From Thermus sp. LT1-2-5 (GTDB lineage Bacteria > Deinococcota > Deinococci > Deinococcales > Thermaceae): a DNA stretch of 64,000 nt. Both the position numbers and the translations under genes were made by a program. This document shows, piece after piece, positions 37,271-46,297 of the stretch (positions are counted from its first letter, which is position 1; each line of letters begins with the position of its first letter). The notes under the pieces are model-generated. The model was given only the letters and a program-made list of their open reading frames with translations. It had not been told where the DNA came from and searched no databases. Location of the stretch: NCBI RefSeq assembly GCF_040363165.1, contig NZ_BSRG01000006.1, positions 100,144 through 164,143 of the forward strand, given 5' to 3'.

Positions 37271-37300
37271 TTGACTAATCCTTATGGGGCCCTTTATGCT
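37271..37300 (+). promoter_or_regulatory. Promoter of the dnaK operon
   Basis: TTGACT (37271-37276), 18-nt spacer, TATGCT (37295-37300), followed by AGAGGTGAGGT before the ATG. This is a housekeeping-type promoter; I see no CIRCE element and no HAIR repeat here. Confidence 0.65.
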
Positions 37301-37319
37301 TAGGGTTGAGAGGTGAGGT

Positions 37320-39164
37320 ATGGCTAAGGCAGTGGGCATTGACCTGGGCACCACCAACAGCGTGATCGCCGTGATGGAGGGCGGCAAGCCCGTGGTGCTG
37401 GAAAACGCCGAGGGGGAGCGGGTTACTCCCAGCGTGGTGGCCTTCCGGGACGGGGAAACCCTGGTGGGCCGCATGGCCAAGCGCCAGGCGGTCTTGAACC
37501 CGGAAGGGACGATCTTTGAGATCAAGCGCTTCATCGGCCGCCGCTGGGAGGAGGTGCAGGAGGAGGCCAAGCGGGTCCCCTACAAGGTGGTCCCGGGGCC
37601 CGACGGCGGCGTGCGGGTGGAGGTGAAGGGGAAGCTCTACACCCCCGAGGAGATCAGCGCCATGATCCTCCGCAAGCTGGTGGAGGACGCTTCCAAGAAG
37701 CTCGGGGAGAGGATCACCAAGGCGGTGATCACCGTGCCCGCCTACTTCAACAACGCCCAGCGGGAGGCCACGGCCAACGCCGGGCGCATCGCGGGCCTCG
37801 AGGTCTTGCGCATCATCAACGAGCCCACCGCCGCCGCTTTGGCCTACGGCCTGGACAAGAAGGGTAACGAGACAGTTTTGGTCTTCGACCTGGGCGGCGG
37901 CACCTTTGACGTCACCATCCTGGAGATCGGCGAGGGGGTCTTCGAGGTGAAGGCCACCTCCGGGGACACCCACCTGGGCGGCAGCGACATGGACCACGCC
38001 ATCGTCAACTGGGTGGCGGAGGAGTTCAAGAAGGAGTACGGGGTGGACCTCAGGGCGGACCGCCAGGCCCTGCAACGCCTCATCGAAGCGGCGGAGAAGG
38101 CCAAGATCGAGCTCTCCAGCATGACGGAGACCACCCTCAGCCTCCCCTTCATCGCCCTGGACCCCGCCAGCAAGACCCCCCTGCACCTGGAGAAGAAGCT
38201 CACCCGGGCCAAGTTCGAGGAGCTCATCGAACCCCTCCTGAAGCGCCTGCGGGGCCCGGTGGAGCAGGCCCTGAAGGACGCCGGGCTTTCCCCCAGCCAG
38301 ATTGACGAGGTGATCCTGGTGGGCGGGGCCACCCGGGTGCCCGCGGTGCAACGGGTGGTGAGGGAGCTTCTGGGCAAGGAGCCCAACCGCTCCGTGAACC
38401 CCGACGAGGTGGTGGCCATGGGGGCCGCCATCCAGGCCGGGGTCCTCATGGGCGAGGTGCGGGACGTGGTCCTCCTGGACGTCACCCCCCTCTCCCTGGG
38501 CGTGGAAACCAAGGGCGGGGTGATGACCGTCCTCATCCCCCGGAACACCACCATCCCCACCCGCAAGTGCGAGATCTTCACCACCGCCGAGCACAACCAG
38601 ACCGCGGTGGAGATCCACGTCCTCCAGGGCGAGCGCCCCATGGCCGCCGACAACAAGAGCCTGGGCCGCTTCCGCCTGGAAGGCATCCCGCCCATGCCCG
38701 CAGGGGTACCCCAGATTGAGGTCTGCTTTGACATCGACGCCAACGGCATCCTCCACGTGACCGCCCGGGAGAAGTCCACGGGTAAGGAGGCTTCCATCAC
38801 CATCCAGAACACCACCACCCTCTCCGAGGAGGAGATCCAAAGGATGATCGAGGAGGCCCAGCGCCACGCGGAGGAGGACCGCCGCCGCAAGGAGCACGCC
38901 GAGCTCAAGAACACCCTGGACTCCGCCCGCATCCAGGCGGAAAGGGTCCTCTCCGAGAAGCAAGGCACCCCTGAGGCCAAGGCCCGCCTCGAGGCGGCCA
39001 TCCAGAAGGCCAAGGAACTGGTGGAACGGGACGCCCCCGACCCCGAGCTCAAGGCGGCCACCGAGGAGCTCCTCAAGGCGGTGGAGGCCTACGAGAAGGG
39101 GGCCACAACCGGCGGCAAAGGCCCGGACGACGTGATTGACGCCGAGTACAAGCCGGCCGACTAA
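37320..39164 (+). CDS. dnaK: Chaperone DnaK (Hsp70)
   Basis: A 614-residue Hsp70: [17 protein letters not shown] near the start (phosphate-1), [53 protein letters not shown] (phosphate-2) and [11 protein letters not shown] (adenosine motif) in the ATPase domain. The substrate domain begins with [27 protein letters not shown], and an alpha-helical lid follows. First gene of dnaK-grpE-dnaJ-dafA. Acts with DnaJ, GrpE and DafA on unfolded proteins. Confidence 0.98.
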   Translation: MAKAVGIDLGTTNSVIAVMEGGKPVVLENAEGERVTPSVVAFRDGETLVGRMAKRQAVLNPEGTIFEIKRFIGRRWEEVQEEAKRVPYKVVPGPDGGVRVEVKGKLYTPEEISAMILRKLVEDASKKLGERITKAVITVPAYFNNAQREATANAGRIAGLEVLRIINEPTAAALAYGLDKKGNETVLVFDLGGGTFDVTILEIGEGVFEVKATSGDTHLGGSDMDHAIVNWVAEEFKKEYGVDLRADRQALQRLIEAAEKAKIELSSMTETTLSLPFIALDPASKTPLHLEKKLTRAKFEELIEPLLKRLRGPVEQALKDAGLSPSQIDEVILVGGATRVPAVQRVVRELLGKEPNRSVNPDEVVAMGAAIQAGVLMGEVRDVVLLDVTPLSLGVETKGGVMTVLIPRNTTIPTRKCEIFTTAEHNQTAVEIHVLQGERPMAADNKSLGRFRLEGIPPMPAGVPQIEVCFDIDANGILHVTAREKSTGKEASITIQNTTTLSEEEIQRMIEEAQRHAEEDRRRKEHAELKNTLDSARIQAERVLSEKQGTPEAKARLEAAIQKAKELVERDAPDPELKAATEELLKAVEAYEKGATTGGKGPDDVIDAEYKPAD

Positions 39165-39178
39165 GGCCAAGCCCTAAG

Positions 39179-39204
39179 GGGCCCCGCCCTTAGGGGCGGG
39201 GCCC
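39179..39204 (+). other. Strong GC hairpin between dnaK and grpE
   Basis: A perfect 11-bp stem GGGCCCCGCCC / GGGCGGGGCCC with loop TTAG lies in the 58-nt gap. No U-run follows, so it is not a canonical terminator. It may stabilise the dnaK mRNA 3' end or attenuate downstream expression, giving more DnaK than GrpE/DnaJ. Confidence 0.7.
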
Positions 39205-39222
39205 AGCACCCCAGGAGGCAGG

Positions 39223-39759
39223 ATGGAGAAGGAACGGAACGAAAACACCCTGGAGCGCGACCTCCAGGCGGTGGAAAAGGAAGCCTTGGCCCTGGAGGAA
39301 AAGCTCCAAGCCGCCGAGGAGGAGCTCAAGCGCTTTAAAGACCAGTACCTGCGCCTCCTCGCCGACTTTGACAACTACCGCAAGCGCATGGAGGAGGAGC
39401 TCAGGCTTCGGGAGCGGGAAGGGGTTTTGAAGGCGGTGCGGGCCCTGCTCCCCGTGCTAGACGACCTGGAGCGGGCCTTGGAGTTCGCCGAGGCCAGGCC
39501 GGAGAGCATCCTCCAGGGGGTCAAGGCGGTGCGGGAAGGCTTCTTCCGCATCCTGGCTGGGCTCGGGGTGGAGGAGGTGCCCGGGGAAGGCCAGGCCTTC
39601 GACCCCCGCTACCACGAGGCCATCGGCCTGCTCCCCGGGGAGCCGGGCAAGGTGGCCCGGGTCTTCCAGCGGGGCTTCCGCCTGGGAGAGGCCCTGGTGC
39701 GCCCGGCCCGGGTGGCGGTGGGCGAGGAGAAGAGCCCGGAGGAAGAGGGCGTGGAGTAG
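39223..39759 (+). CDS. grpE: Nucleotide exchange factor GrpE
   Basis: A 178-residue GrpE: long N-terminal coiled coil (residues 5-75) with DQYLRLLADFDNYRKRMEEE, then VLPVLDDLERALEFA-type helices and a C-terminal beta domain ending AVGLLPGEP/VFQRGFRLGEALVRPARVAVG. The dimer releases ADP from DnaK. RBS AGGAGG precedes ATG 39223. The gap to dnaJ is 3 nt. Confidence 0.96.
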   Translation: MEKERNENTLERDLQAVEKEALALEEKLQAAEEELKRFKDQYLRLLADFDNYRKRMEEELRLREREGVLKAVRALLPVLDDLERALEFAEARPESILQGVKAVREGFFRILAGLGVEEVPGEGQAFDPRYHEAIGLLPGEPGKVARVFQRGFRLGEALVRPARVAVGEEKSPEEEGVE

Positions 39760-39762
39760 ACC

Positions 39763-40590
39763 ATGAAGGACTACTACGCCATCCTGGGCGTCCCCAAAAA
39801 CGCCACGCAGGAGGAGATCAAAAGGGCCTACAAGCGCCTGGCCCGCCAGTACCACCCTGACGTCAACAAAAGCCCCGAGGCAGAGGAGAAGTTCAAGGAG
39901 ATCAACGAGGCCTACGCCGTCCTCTCCGACCCGGAAAAGCGGAAAATTTACGATACCTACGGCACCACCACGCCCCCGCCGCCCCCTCCCCCCGGCGGCT
40001 ACGACTTCTCCGGCTTCGACGTGGAGGACTTCTCCGATTTCTTCCAAGAGCTTTTCGGTGGGGGGCTCTTTGGCCGCAGGGGCCGGAGGCGGGGCCGGGA
40101 CGTGCGGGCCGAGCTCCCCCTCACCCTGGAGGAGGCCTTCCACGGGGGGGAACGGGTCTTGGAGGTGGGTGGCCGCCGGGTTTCCGTGCGTATCCCCCCG
40201 GGGGTGCAGGAAGGGAGCGTGATCCGGGTGCCGGGCATGGGCGGGCCCGGGGAGCCCCCGGGGGACCTCCTCCTTCACGTGCGCCTCCTCCCCCACCCCA
40301 CCTTCCGCCTCGAGGGGAACGACCTCTACGCCACCTTGGACGTCCCCGCCCCCATCGCCGTGGTGGGGGGCAAGGTGCGGGCGGAAACCCTGGAAGGCCC
40401 GGTGGAGGTCACCATCCCGCCCCGGACCCAGGCGGGCCGGAAGCTACGGCTAAAGGGGAAGGGCTTCCCTGGCCCCTCGGGGAGGGGGGATTTGTACCTG
40501 GAGGTGCGCCTCACCATCCCCGAACGCCTTAGCCCCGAGGAGGAAGCCCTTTGGAAAAAGCTAGCGGAGGCGTACTATGCTCGCGCGTAG
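39763..40590 (+). CDS. dnaJ: DnaJ (Hsp40) without zinc-finger domain
   Basis: A 275-residue type-II Hsp40: J-domain residues 1-68 with HPD (QYHPDVNK), a proline run followed by a short Gly/Phe segment ([17 protein letters not shown]), then two C-terminal beta-sandwich domains ([25 protein letters not shown]). The four Cys-rich zinc repeats of E. coli DnaJ are absent, as known for the Thermus protein. It stimulates DnaK ATPase and forms the DnaK-DnaJ-DafA complex. The 3' end overlaps dafA by 14 nt. Confidence 0.96.
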   Translation: MKDYYAILGVPKNATQEEIKRAYKRLARQYHPDVNKSPEAEEKFKEINEAYAVLSDPEKRKIYDTYGTTTPPPPPPPGGYDFSGFDVEDFSDFFQELFGGGLFGRRGRRRGRDVRAELPLTLEEAFHGGERVLEVGGRRVSVRIPPGVQEGSVIRVPGMGGPGEPPGDLLLHVRLLPHPTFRLEGNDLYATLDVPAPIAVVGGKVRAETLEGPVEVTIPPRTQAGRKLRLKGKGFPGPSGRGDLYLEVRLTIPERLSPEEEALWKKLAEAYYARA

Positions 40591-40813
40591 CGAGTGGCTT
40601 TCCCTGGAGGCCTTGGCGGAGTACGGCCTCTCCCTGGGGGCCGTGCGGGCCTACGTGGAGATCGGCTTCGTGGAACCTGTGGTGATGGCGGGCACCTGGT
40701 ACTTCCGGCGGGAAGACCTCCACCGCATGGCCAAGGCCGAGCGCATCCGCAAGGACCTTGGGGCCAACCTCATCGGGGCCGCCTTGGTGGTGGAGATCCT
40801 GGAAAGGCGCTAG
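40577..40813 (+). CDS. dafA: DnaK-DnaJ assembly factor DafA (HspR-like fold)
   Basis: A 78-residue protein with the length and operon position of Thermus DafA, which holds DnaK and DnaJ in a stable complex. Sequence order resembles MerR-type HspR/CbpM proteins: [27 protein letters not shown] matches the wing-helix with conserved G-x-V-x-P, then [36 protein letters not shown] matches the R/WYF..D-L-x-R-i..DLG-x-NL-x-G..ILE tail. In actinobacteria hspR occupies this position. Whether DafA still binds DNA is unknown. Confidence 0.92.
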   Translation: MLARSEWLSLEALAEYGLSLGAVRAYVEIGFVEPVVMAGTWYFRREDLHRMAKAERIRKDLGANLIGAALVVEILERR

Positions 40814-40927
40814 GCCCCGGGACATCTTTACCGCCCCTTTTCTGCTAAACTCCAGACAAAGCGTTCCCTTCCCCGCCAATCCTTGACGCCGGCTTCGCCT
40901 CATTTTCGTTTCTCTCTTTTCAATCTT

Positions 40928-40957
40928 CTTGACAATATGCATGTCAAGTGATACGCT
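40928..40957 (+). promoter_or_regulatory. clpB promoter overlapped by a HAIR-like inverted repeat
   Basis: TTGACA (40929-40934), 17-nt spacer, TACGCT (40952-40957). Superimposed is a perfect inverted repeat CTTGACA-N7-TGTCAAG (40928-40948). HspR binds HAIR sequences with consensus CTTGAGT-N7-ACTCAAG; arm length, spacing and 5 of 7 arm bases agree. A repressor here would cover the -35 and spacer. Confidence 0.75.
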
Positions 40958-40980
40958 TAGGCTAGCAGGAGGCAAGGGGT

Positions 40981-43545
40981 ATGAACCTGGAACGCTGGAC
41001 GCAAGCCGCCCGCGAAGCCCTAGCCCAGGCGCAGGTCCTGGCCCGGGAGATGAAGCACCAGGCCATCGACCTGCCCCACCTCTGGGTGGTCCTCCTTAAG
41101 GACCCCAAGGGCCTTGCCTGGCGCCTTCTGGAGAAGGCGGGGGCCGACCCCAAAGCGCTCAAAGAGCTCCAGGAACGAGAGCTCGCCCGGCTGCCCAAGG
41201 TGGAAGGGGCGGAAGGAGGGCAGTACCTCACCAGCCGCCTCTCCGGGGCCTTTAACCGGGCCGAGGCCCTGATGGCGGAGCTCAAGGACCGCTTCGTGGC
41301 CCTGGACATCCTGGTCCTGGCCCTGGGCGAGGCCACCCCCGGGCTTCCCGGCTTAGAACCCCTAAAGAAAGCCCTGCAAGAGCTAAGAGGAGGGAAGACC
41401 GTGCAGACGGAACATGCGGAAAGCACCTACAACGCCTTGGAACAGTACGGCATTGACCTGACCCAGATGGCCGCCGAGGGGAAGCTAGATCCCGTGATCG
41501 GCCGGGACGAGGAGATCCGGCGGGTGATCCAGATCCTCCTCCGCCGCACCAAGAACAACCCCGTGCTCATCGGCGAACCCGGCGTGGGGAAGACCGCCAT
41601 CGTGGAGGGCTTGGCCCAGCGCATCGTCAAGGGGGATGTGCCGGAGGGCCTCAAGGGCAAGCGCATCATCTCCTTGCAGATGGGCTCCCTCCTGGCCGGG
41701 GCCAAGTACCGGGGCGAGTTCGAGGAGCGCCTGAAGGCGGTGATCCAGGAGGTGGTGCAGTCCCAAGGGGAGATCATCCTCTTCATCGACGAGCTCCACA
41801 CCGTGGTGGGGGCGGGCAAGGCGGAAGGCGCCGTGGACGCCGGGAACATGCTCAAGCCCGCCTTGGCCCGGGGGGAGCTCAGGCTCATCGGGGCCACCAC
41901 CTTGGACGAGTACCGGGAGATCGAAAAGGACCCCGCCCTGGAGCGCCGCTTCCAGCCCGTCTACGTGGACGAGCCCAGCGTGGAGGACACCATCTCCATC
42001 CTCCGGGGCATCAAGGAAAAGTATGAGGTCCACCACGGGGTGCGCATCTCCGACCCCGCCCTCGTGGCGGCGGCGGTCCTTTCCCACCGCTACATCCCGG
42101 AAAGGCGCCTCCCCGACAAGGCCATCGACCTCATCGACGAGGCGGCGGCCCGCCTCCGCATGGCCTTGGAGAGCGCCCCGGAAGAGATCGACGCCCTGGA
42201 GCGGAAGAAGCTCCAGCTGGAGATAGAAAGGGAGGCCCTCAAGAAGGAGAAGGACCCGGACTCCCAAGAGCGCCTCAAGGCCATCGAGGCGGAGATCGCC
42301 GAGCTCACCAAGGAAATAGAGAAGCTGCGGGCGGAGTGGGAGGCGGAGCGGGAGATCCTGAAGAAGCTCCGCGAGGCGCAACAGCGCCTGGACGAGGTGC
42401 GGCGCCAGATTGAGATGGCCGAGCGCCAGTACGACCTGAACCGGGCAGCGGAGCTGCGCTACGGCGAACTCCCCCGCCTCGAGGCCGAGGTGGAGGCCCT
42501 CTCCGAGAAGCTTCGGGGGGCCAGGTTCGTGCGCCTGGAGGTCACCGAGGAGGACATCGCCGAGATCGTCTCCCGCTGGACGGGGATCCCCGTTTCCCGG
42601 CTTTTGGAAGGGGAGCGGGAGAAGCTTCTGCGCCTGGAGGAGGAGCTCCACAAGCGGGTGGTGGGCCAGGAGGAGGCCATTCAGGCGGTGGCCGACGCCA
42701 TCCGCCGGGCCCGGGCCGGGCTCAAGGACCCCAACCGCCCCATCGGGAGCTTCCTCTTCCTGGGGCCTACCGGGGTGGGCAAGACGGAGCTGGCCAAGAC
42801 CCTGGCCGCCACCCTCTTCGACACCGAGGAGGCCATGGTGCGCATCGACATGACGGAGTACATGGAAAAGCATGCGGTGAGCCGCCTCATCGGGGCCCCG
42901 CCCGGCTACGTGGGCTACGAGGAAGGGGGCCAGCTCACCGAGGCGGTGCGGCGCCGTCCCTACACCGTCATCCTCTTTGACGAGATCGAGAAGGCCCACC
43001 CTGACGTCTTCAACATCCTCCTGCAAATCCTGGATGACGGACGCCTCACGGACAGCCACGGGCGCACCGTGGACTTCCGCAACACCGTCATCATCCTCAC
43101 CTCCAACCTGGGGAGCCCCTTGATCCTGGAGGGCATCCAAAAGGGCCTGCCTTACGAACGGATCCGGGAGGAGGTCTTTGCCGTCTTGCAGAAGCACTTC
43201 CGCCCCGAGTTCCTGAACCGCCTGGACGAGATCGTGGTCTTCCGGCCGCTTTCCCGGGAGCAGATCCGGGCCATCGTGGAGATCCAGCTTGGAAACCTCC
43301 GGGCCCGGCTGGCGGAAAAGCGCATCAGCCTGGAGCTCACCGAGGCCGCTAAGGACTTCCTGGCGGAAAGGGGCTACGATCCCGTTTTCGGCGCCAGGCC
43401 CCTGAAGCGGGTGATTCAGCGGGAGCTGGAAACCCCCTTGGCCAAGAGGATCCTGGCGGGGGAGGTGAAGGAAGGGGACAAGGTGGTGGTGGACGCCACG
43501 CCCCAGGGTCTCGTCTTCCGCACCCCGGAGCGGGTGCAGGCCTAA
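40981..43545 (+). CDS. clpB: Disaggregase ClpB
   Basis: An 854-residue Hsp100: Clp-N domain (residues 1-140), NBD1 with Walker [16 protein letters not shown] near residue 199 and [15 protein letters not shown], the M-domain coiled coil (about 395-525), NBD2 with [19 protein letters not shown] near residue 600, [19 protein letters not shown] and sensor-2 [10 protein letters not shown]. It extracts polypeptides from aggregates together with DnaK. It has its own promoter 24 nt upstream and starts a second stress transcription unit reaching at least to 47568. Confidence 0.98.
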   Translation: MNLERWTQAAREALAQAQVLAREMKHQAIDLPHLWVVLLKDPKGLAWRLLEKAGADPKALKELQERELARLPKVEGAEGGQYLTSRLSGAFNRAEALMAELKDRFVALDILVLALGEATPGLPGLEPLKKALQELRGGKTVQTEHAESTYNALEQYGIDLTQMAAEGKLDPVIGRDEEIRRVIQILLRRTKNNPVLIGEPGVGKTAIVEGLAQRIVKGDVPEGLKGKRIISLQMGSLLAGAKYRGEFEERLKAVIQEVVQSQGEIILFIDELHTVVGAGKAEGAVDAGNMLKPALARGELRLIGATTLDEYREIEKDPALERRFQPVYVDEPSVEDTISILRGIKEKYEVHHGVRISDPALVAAAVLSHRYIPERRLPDKAIDLIDEAAARLRMALESAPEEIDALERKKLQLEIEREALKKEKDPDSQERLKAIEAEIAELTKEIEKLRAEWEAEREILKKLREAQQRLDEVRRQIEMAERQYDLNRAAELRYGELPRLEAEVEALSEKLRGARFVRLEVTEEDIAEIVSRWTGIPVSRLLEGEREKLLRLEEELHKRVVGQEEAIQAVADAIRRARAGLKDPNRPIGSFLFLGPTGVGKTELAKTLAATLFDTEEAMVRIDMTEYMEKHAVSRLIGAPPGYVGYEEGGQLTEAVRRRPYTVILFDEIEKAHPDVFNILLQILDDGRLTDSHGRTVDFRNTVIILTSNLGSPLILEGIQKGLPYERIREEVFAVLQKHFRPEFLNRLDEIVVFRPLSREQIRAIVEIQLGNLRARLAEKRISLELTEAAKDFLAERGYDPVFGARPLKRVIQRELETPLAKRILAGEVKEGDKVVVDATPQGLVFRTPERVQA

Positions 43546-43557
43546 AGGAGGTAGGGT

Positions 43558-43947
43558 ATGGATGCGCTGGAGGTGCTCAGGCAGGCCTACCAAGACGAGC
43601 TCCTAGACGCCCTGCGGGCGGAGCGGGCAGCGGAAAGCGTCCCTTACCCCCACATCCAGGCCCTCCTCCAGGAGGTGGCCTCCCGGGAGCGGGCGCACGC
43701 CGAGGCCATCGCCGAGGCCCTGCGGAAGCGGGGGGCCTCCCTGCCCCCCGCCCCCAAAGCGGAGGAGGGAGGCTTTGAGGCCATGCTCCGCCTCCTTTCC
43801 GAGGAGGGGTTTGACCGGACCTACTACCTGGAGAGCACCTTTCCTGACCCCGAGCTGGAAGCCCTCTTCACCCGGCTCGGCCAGGAGGAAAGGCTGAACC
43901 AGGAAGCGGTGCGGAAAGCGGTGGCGCTTATCGGAGGGAACCTATGA
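43558..43947 (+). CDS. Small ferritin-fold-like protein downstream of clpB
   Basis: A 129-residue, all-helical protein that looks like a rubrerythrin/ferritin-type helix bundle: YQDELLDALRAERAAESVPYPHIQALLQEVASRERAHAEAIAEALRKRG, then LESTFPDPELEALFTRLGQEERLNQEAVRKAV. ERAHAEAI and the paired Glu in QEERL resemble diiron ligands (E-x-x-H), but the set is incomplete, so iron binding is uncertain. A strong RBS (AAAGGAGGT) follows the clpB stop by a few bases. The end overlaps the eRF1-like gene (ATGA). Confidence 0.65.
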   Translation: MDALEVLRQAYQDELLDALRAERAAESVPYPHIQALLQEVASRERAHAEAIAEALRKRGASLPPAPKAEEGGFEAMLRLLSEEGFDRTYYLESTFPDPELEALFTRLGQEERLNQEAVRKAVALIGGNL

Positions 43948-45128
43948 TCACCAAGGCAGAAATCCAAAGGCTACGTGAGGTCATCGGCAAGGCGGAAGGT
44001 CCCGTGCTCTCCCTGTACCTGGACGTGAACCCGGCCAAGCCGGAAAACGCCTCCCGGGCTTACGCCCTCCGGGCCAAGGACGCCATGAAGGCCCTCAAGG
44101 TGCCGGAGGACCTGTCGGAAAGGGTCTTGGAGGTCCTGAAGAACCAGGTCCTGGAGGCCAAGACCGCGGTCTTCTTCGCCGGGGAAGACCTCTTTGAGGT
44201 CCTCCTCCTTCAGGTGGAGCTCCCCCTGGTGAGCGGGGTGAGGACCCATTTCCTGGACGAGAAGGAAAACCGCCTGCTCACCGACGGGGCCTTGGCCCAC
44301 TGGGGCGAGCCTTTCCTCTTGCCCCTGGTCTACGCCCTGGATGAGTACGAGCGCTACGGCGTGGTCTACGTGGACCAGGAGCGCTGGCGGGTCTTCGAGG
44401 TCTTCCTGGGGGAGATCGAGGAGGTCCACGACGCCTTCCTGGCCCTGGACACCGAGGCCTGGCGCCGCCTTTCCCTGGACGCCCCGGGGCGCCGCTTCAA
44501 CCTGGCGGGCATCTCCCGGGGCGGGGCGGGGCAGGACCTCTTCGCCAAGCGCCTCGAGGCCTGGGAGGAACGCTTCTACAAGGCCTTGGCCCATGAGCTG
44601 GAAAAGCTGGTGGAGGCTCGAGGCTTTACCCGCCTCGTCCTCATGGGCCCCGAGGAGCACACCAAGCTCTTCTTGGGCTACCTGCCCAAGCGCCTGAAGG
44701 AGAAGGCGGTGGCCCTCCTCCCCTCCCTCCCCCACCCCAACGCCACCCCGGGCCAGGTCCTGAAGCGGCTGGAGCCGGAGCTTGTGGCCATCGAGCGGGC
44801 CAAAGAGGTAGAGCTCCTAAAGCACCTGGAGGAAGCCTATCCCAAGGCGGTGTTCGGCCCCGAGGTGCTGGAGAGGGTGCAGGAGGGGCGGGTGGAGGTC
44901 TGGGTCCTTCCCTGGACCCTGGACCAGGGGGTTTACGCCTGCGATGGTTCCTACTTCGCCGAGGAGGCCAAGGCCCTCTCGGCCTGCGGGCGGCCAGAGG
45001 CCAAGCCCCTGGCCGTGGTGTTGCCCGAGCTCGCCGCCGGCTACGCCACCAAGCTGGAGTTCGTGCGCGGCGAGGCGGAAAAACGGCTTCTTGAGCGCGG
45101 GGGGATGGCCGCGCTCTTGAGGTGGTAA
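43944..45128 (+). CDS. Bacterial eRF1/Pelota-like protein (baeRF-type)
   Basis: A 394-residue protein with a layout like archaeo-eukaryotic release factor 1. An N-terminal domain (LSLYLDVNPAKPENASRAYALRAKDAMKAL) leads to a middle domain with YGVVYVDQERWRVFEVFLGEIEEVHD. A loop RGGAGQDLFAKRLEAWEERFYK (residues 192 on) occupies the place of the GGQ loop. A C-terminal eRF1-3/L7Ae-like domain follows (GFTRLVLMGPEEHTKLF, VFGPEVLERVQEGRVEVWVL). Bacterial members are proposed to act in ribosome rescue or stress translation; none is essential. Translationally coupled to the preceding ferritin-fold gene and followed by hsp20. Confidence 0.72.
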   Translation: MITKAEIQRLREVIGKAEGPVLSLYLDVNPAKPENASRAYALRAKDAMKALKVPEDLSERVLEVLKNQVLEAKTAVFFAGEDLFEVLLLQVELPLVSGVRTHFLDEKENRLLTDGALAHWGEPFLLPLVYALDEYERYGVVYVDQERWRVFEVFLGEIEEVHDAFLALDTEAWRRLSLDAPGRRFNLAGISRGGAGQDLFAKRLEAWEERFYKALAHELEKLVEARGFTRLVLMGPEEHTKLFLGYLPKRLKEKAVALLPSLPHPNATPGQVLKRLEPELVAIERAKEVELLKHLEEAYPKAVFGPEVLERVQEGRVEVWVLPWTLDQGVYACDGSYFAEEAKALSACGRPEAKPLAVVLPELAAGYATKLEFVRGEAEKRLLERGGMAALLRW

Positions 45129-45139
45129 GGAGGTGAGGT

Positions 45140-45553
45140 ATGGTTCGGTTTGATCCTTTCAGGGAGCTGGAGGAGTTGCAGGAAAGGCTAGCGCGGGCCT
45201 TTTCGCCCCAAGGGCAAGGGCCTAGGGTCTACGCCCCGCCCGTGGACGTGGTGGAGGACACCGAGGGGCTCCACCTCCTCGTCTACCTCCCCGGGGTGGA
45301 GCCCGAGAAGGTGGAGGTGGTGGCGGAGGAGGGCGTGCTCTCCGTGAAGGCGGAGCGCCCCTTGGAAAAGCAGGAAGGAATAACCTACCACCGCTTGGAA
45401 GGCCCCTACGGCACCTTCGCCCGGAGCTTCAACGTCCCCAGCACCTACGACCTTTCCCGGGTACAGGCCCGGTTCCGCCACGGGGTCCTGCACCTTTTGG
45501 TACCCAAGGCGGAGGCCACGCGGCCTAAGAAGATCCAGGTCCAGGTGGAGTGA
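45140..45553 (+). CDS. Small heat-shock protein (Hsp20/alpha-crystallin)
   Basis: A 137-residue sHsp: N-terminal MVRFDPFRELEELQERL, alpha-crystallin domain from PPVDVVEDTEGLHLLVYLPGVEPEKVEVVAEEGVLSVKAERP to FNVPSTYDLSRVQARFRHGVLHLLVPKAE, and a short C-terminal tail with IQVQVE instead of a clear I-x-I/V anchor. It holds unfolding proteins for ClpB/DnaK. RBS AAGGAGGTGA; second of several stress genes behind clpB. Confidence 0.93.
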   Translation: MVRFDPFRELEELQERLARAFSPQGQGPRVYAPPVDVVEDTEGLHLLVYLPGVEPEKVEVVAEEGVLSVKAERPLEKQEGITYHRLEGPYGTFARSFNVPSTYDLSRVQARFRHGVLHLLVPKAEATRPKKIQVQVE

Positions 45554-45564
45554 GGAGGTGAGGT

Positions 45565-46251
45565 ATGCGGCGCACGGTTCGGTACATCCTCGCTACCTCT
45601 AACCCCATGGGCGACCTCGAGGCCTTGGAAAAGTTCGTTAAGGTGGCCCCGGACACGGGGGCGGACGCCATCGCCGTCATCGGCAACCTCATGCCCAAGA
45701 CGGCGAAAAGCCGGGACTACGCCACCTTCTTCCGGATCCTGGCCGAGGCGCACCTGCCCACCGCCTACATCCCCGGCCCCGAGGACGCCCCCATCTGGGA
45801 GTACTTGCGGGAAGCGGCCAACATCGAGCTGGTCCGCCCCGAGATGCGGAGCGTCCACGAAACCTTCACCTTCTGGAAGGGCCCCTACCTGGTGGCGGGG
45901 ATGGGCGGGACCATCGCCGACGACGGCGAGCCCGAGGAGCACGAGGCCCTGCGCTACCCCGCCTGGGTGGCGGAGTACCACCTAAAAACCCTTTGGGAGC
46001 TCAAGGACTACCCTCGGATCTTCCTCTTCCACACCATGCCCTACCACAAGGGCCTGGGCGAGGGAGGTTCCCACGAGGTGGCCCACCTCATCAAGACCCA
46101 CAACCCCCTCCTGGCCATCGTGGCCGGCAAGGGCCAGAAGCACGAGATGCTGGGGGCGAGCTGGGTGGTGGTCCCCGGGGACCTTTCCGAAGGGGAGTTC
46201 AGCCTCTTGGACCTAAAGGCGAAGAAGTTGGAGACGGGGAACGTACGCTAG
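45565..46251 (+). CDS. Calcineurin-like phosphoesterase-fold protein with degenerate metal site
   Basis: A 228-residue protein nearly identical in layout, from memory, to T. thermophilus TT1561 (a solved structure). The fold is metallophosphoesterase, but the usual ligands are replaced: the DxH position reads TSNPMGD, GDxxD reads GNLMP, GNHD reads GPEDA and the late GHxH reads AGKGQKH. FHTMPYHKG remains. It may be catalytically dead or use another chemistry. RBS GAGGAGGTGA; it lies between hsp20 and a ferritin-like gene, so it is coexpressed with stress proteins. Confidence 0.78.
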   Translation: MRRTVRYILATSNPMGDLEALEKFVKVAPDTGADAIAVIGNLMPKTAKSRDYATFFRILAEAHLPTAYIPGPEDAPIWEYLREAANIELVRPEMRSVHETFTFWKGPYLVAGMGGTIADDGEPEEHEALRYPAWVAEYHLKTLWELKDYPRIFLFHTMPYHKGLGEGGSHEVAHLIKTHNPLLAIVAGKGQKHEMLGASWVVVPGDLSEGEFSLLDLKAKKLETGNVR

Positions 46252-46261
46252 TTAACCCTAG

Positions 46262-46280
46262 TGAGGGGGGCCACCCCTCA
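46262..46280 (+). other. Hairpin before the ferritin-like gene
   Basis: TGAGGGG / CCCCTCA, 7-bp stem with 5-nt loop, in the 46-nt gap after the phosphoesterase-fold gene. A short TCCTT follows, so it is at best a weak or partial terminator. Confidence 0.45.
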
Positions 46281-46297
46281 TCCTTAGGAGGTGAAGC

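Noticed and set aside
37200..37300. HAIR or CIRCE element at the dnaK promoter
   Set aside because: CTTGACT occurs at 37270 but there is no inverted partner 7 nt away, and no CIRCE-type repeat is seen.
37275..39170. Long open frame antisense to dnaK (631 codons)
   Set aside because: It mirrors the GC-rich codon pattern of dnaK, has no known motif and contains His/Gly/Leu-rich shadow sequence. dnaK is certain.
39179..39204. Terminator between dnaK and grpE
   Set aside because: Stem is strong but lacks a U-tract, and the downstream cochaperones need the dnaK promoter. Listed instead as a hairpin of uncertain role.
41485..43593. Long open frame antisense to clpB (702 codons)
   Set aside because: Shadow of clpB with low-complexity composition; no ribosome-binding site or family resemblance.
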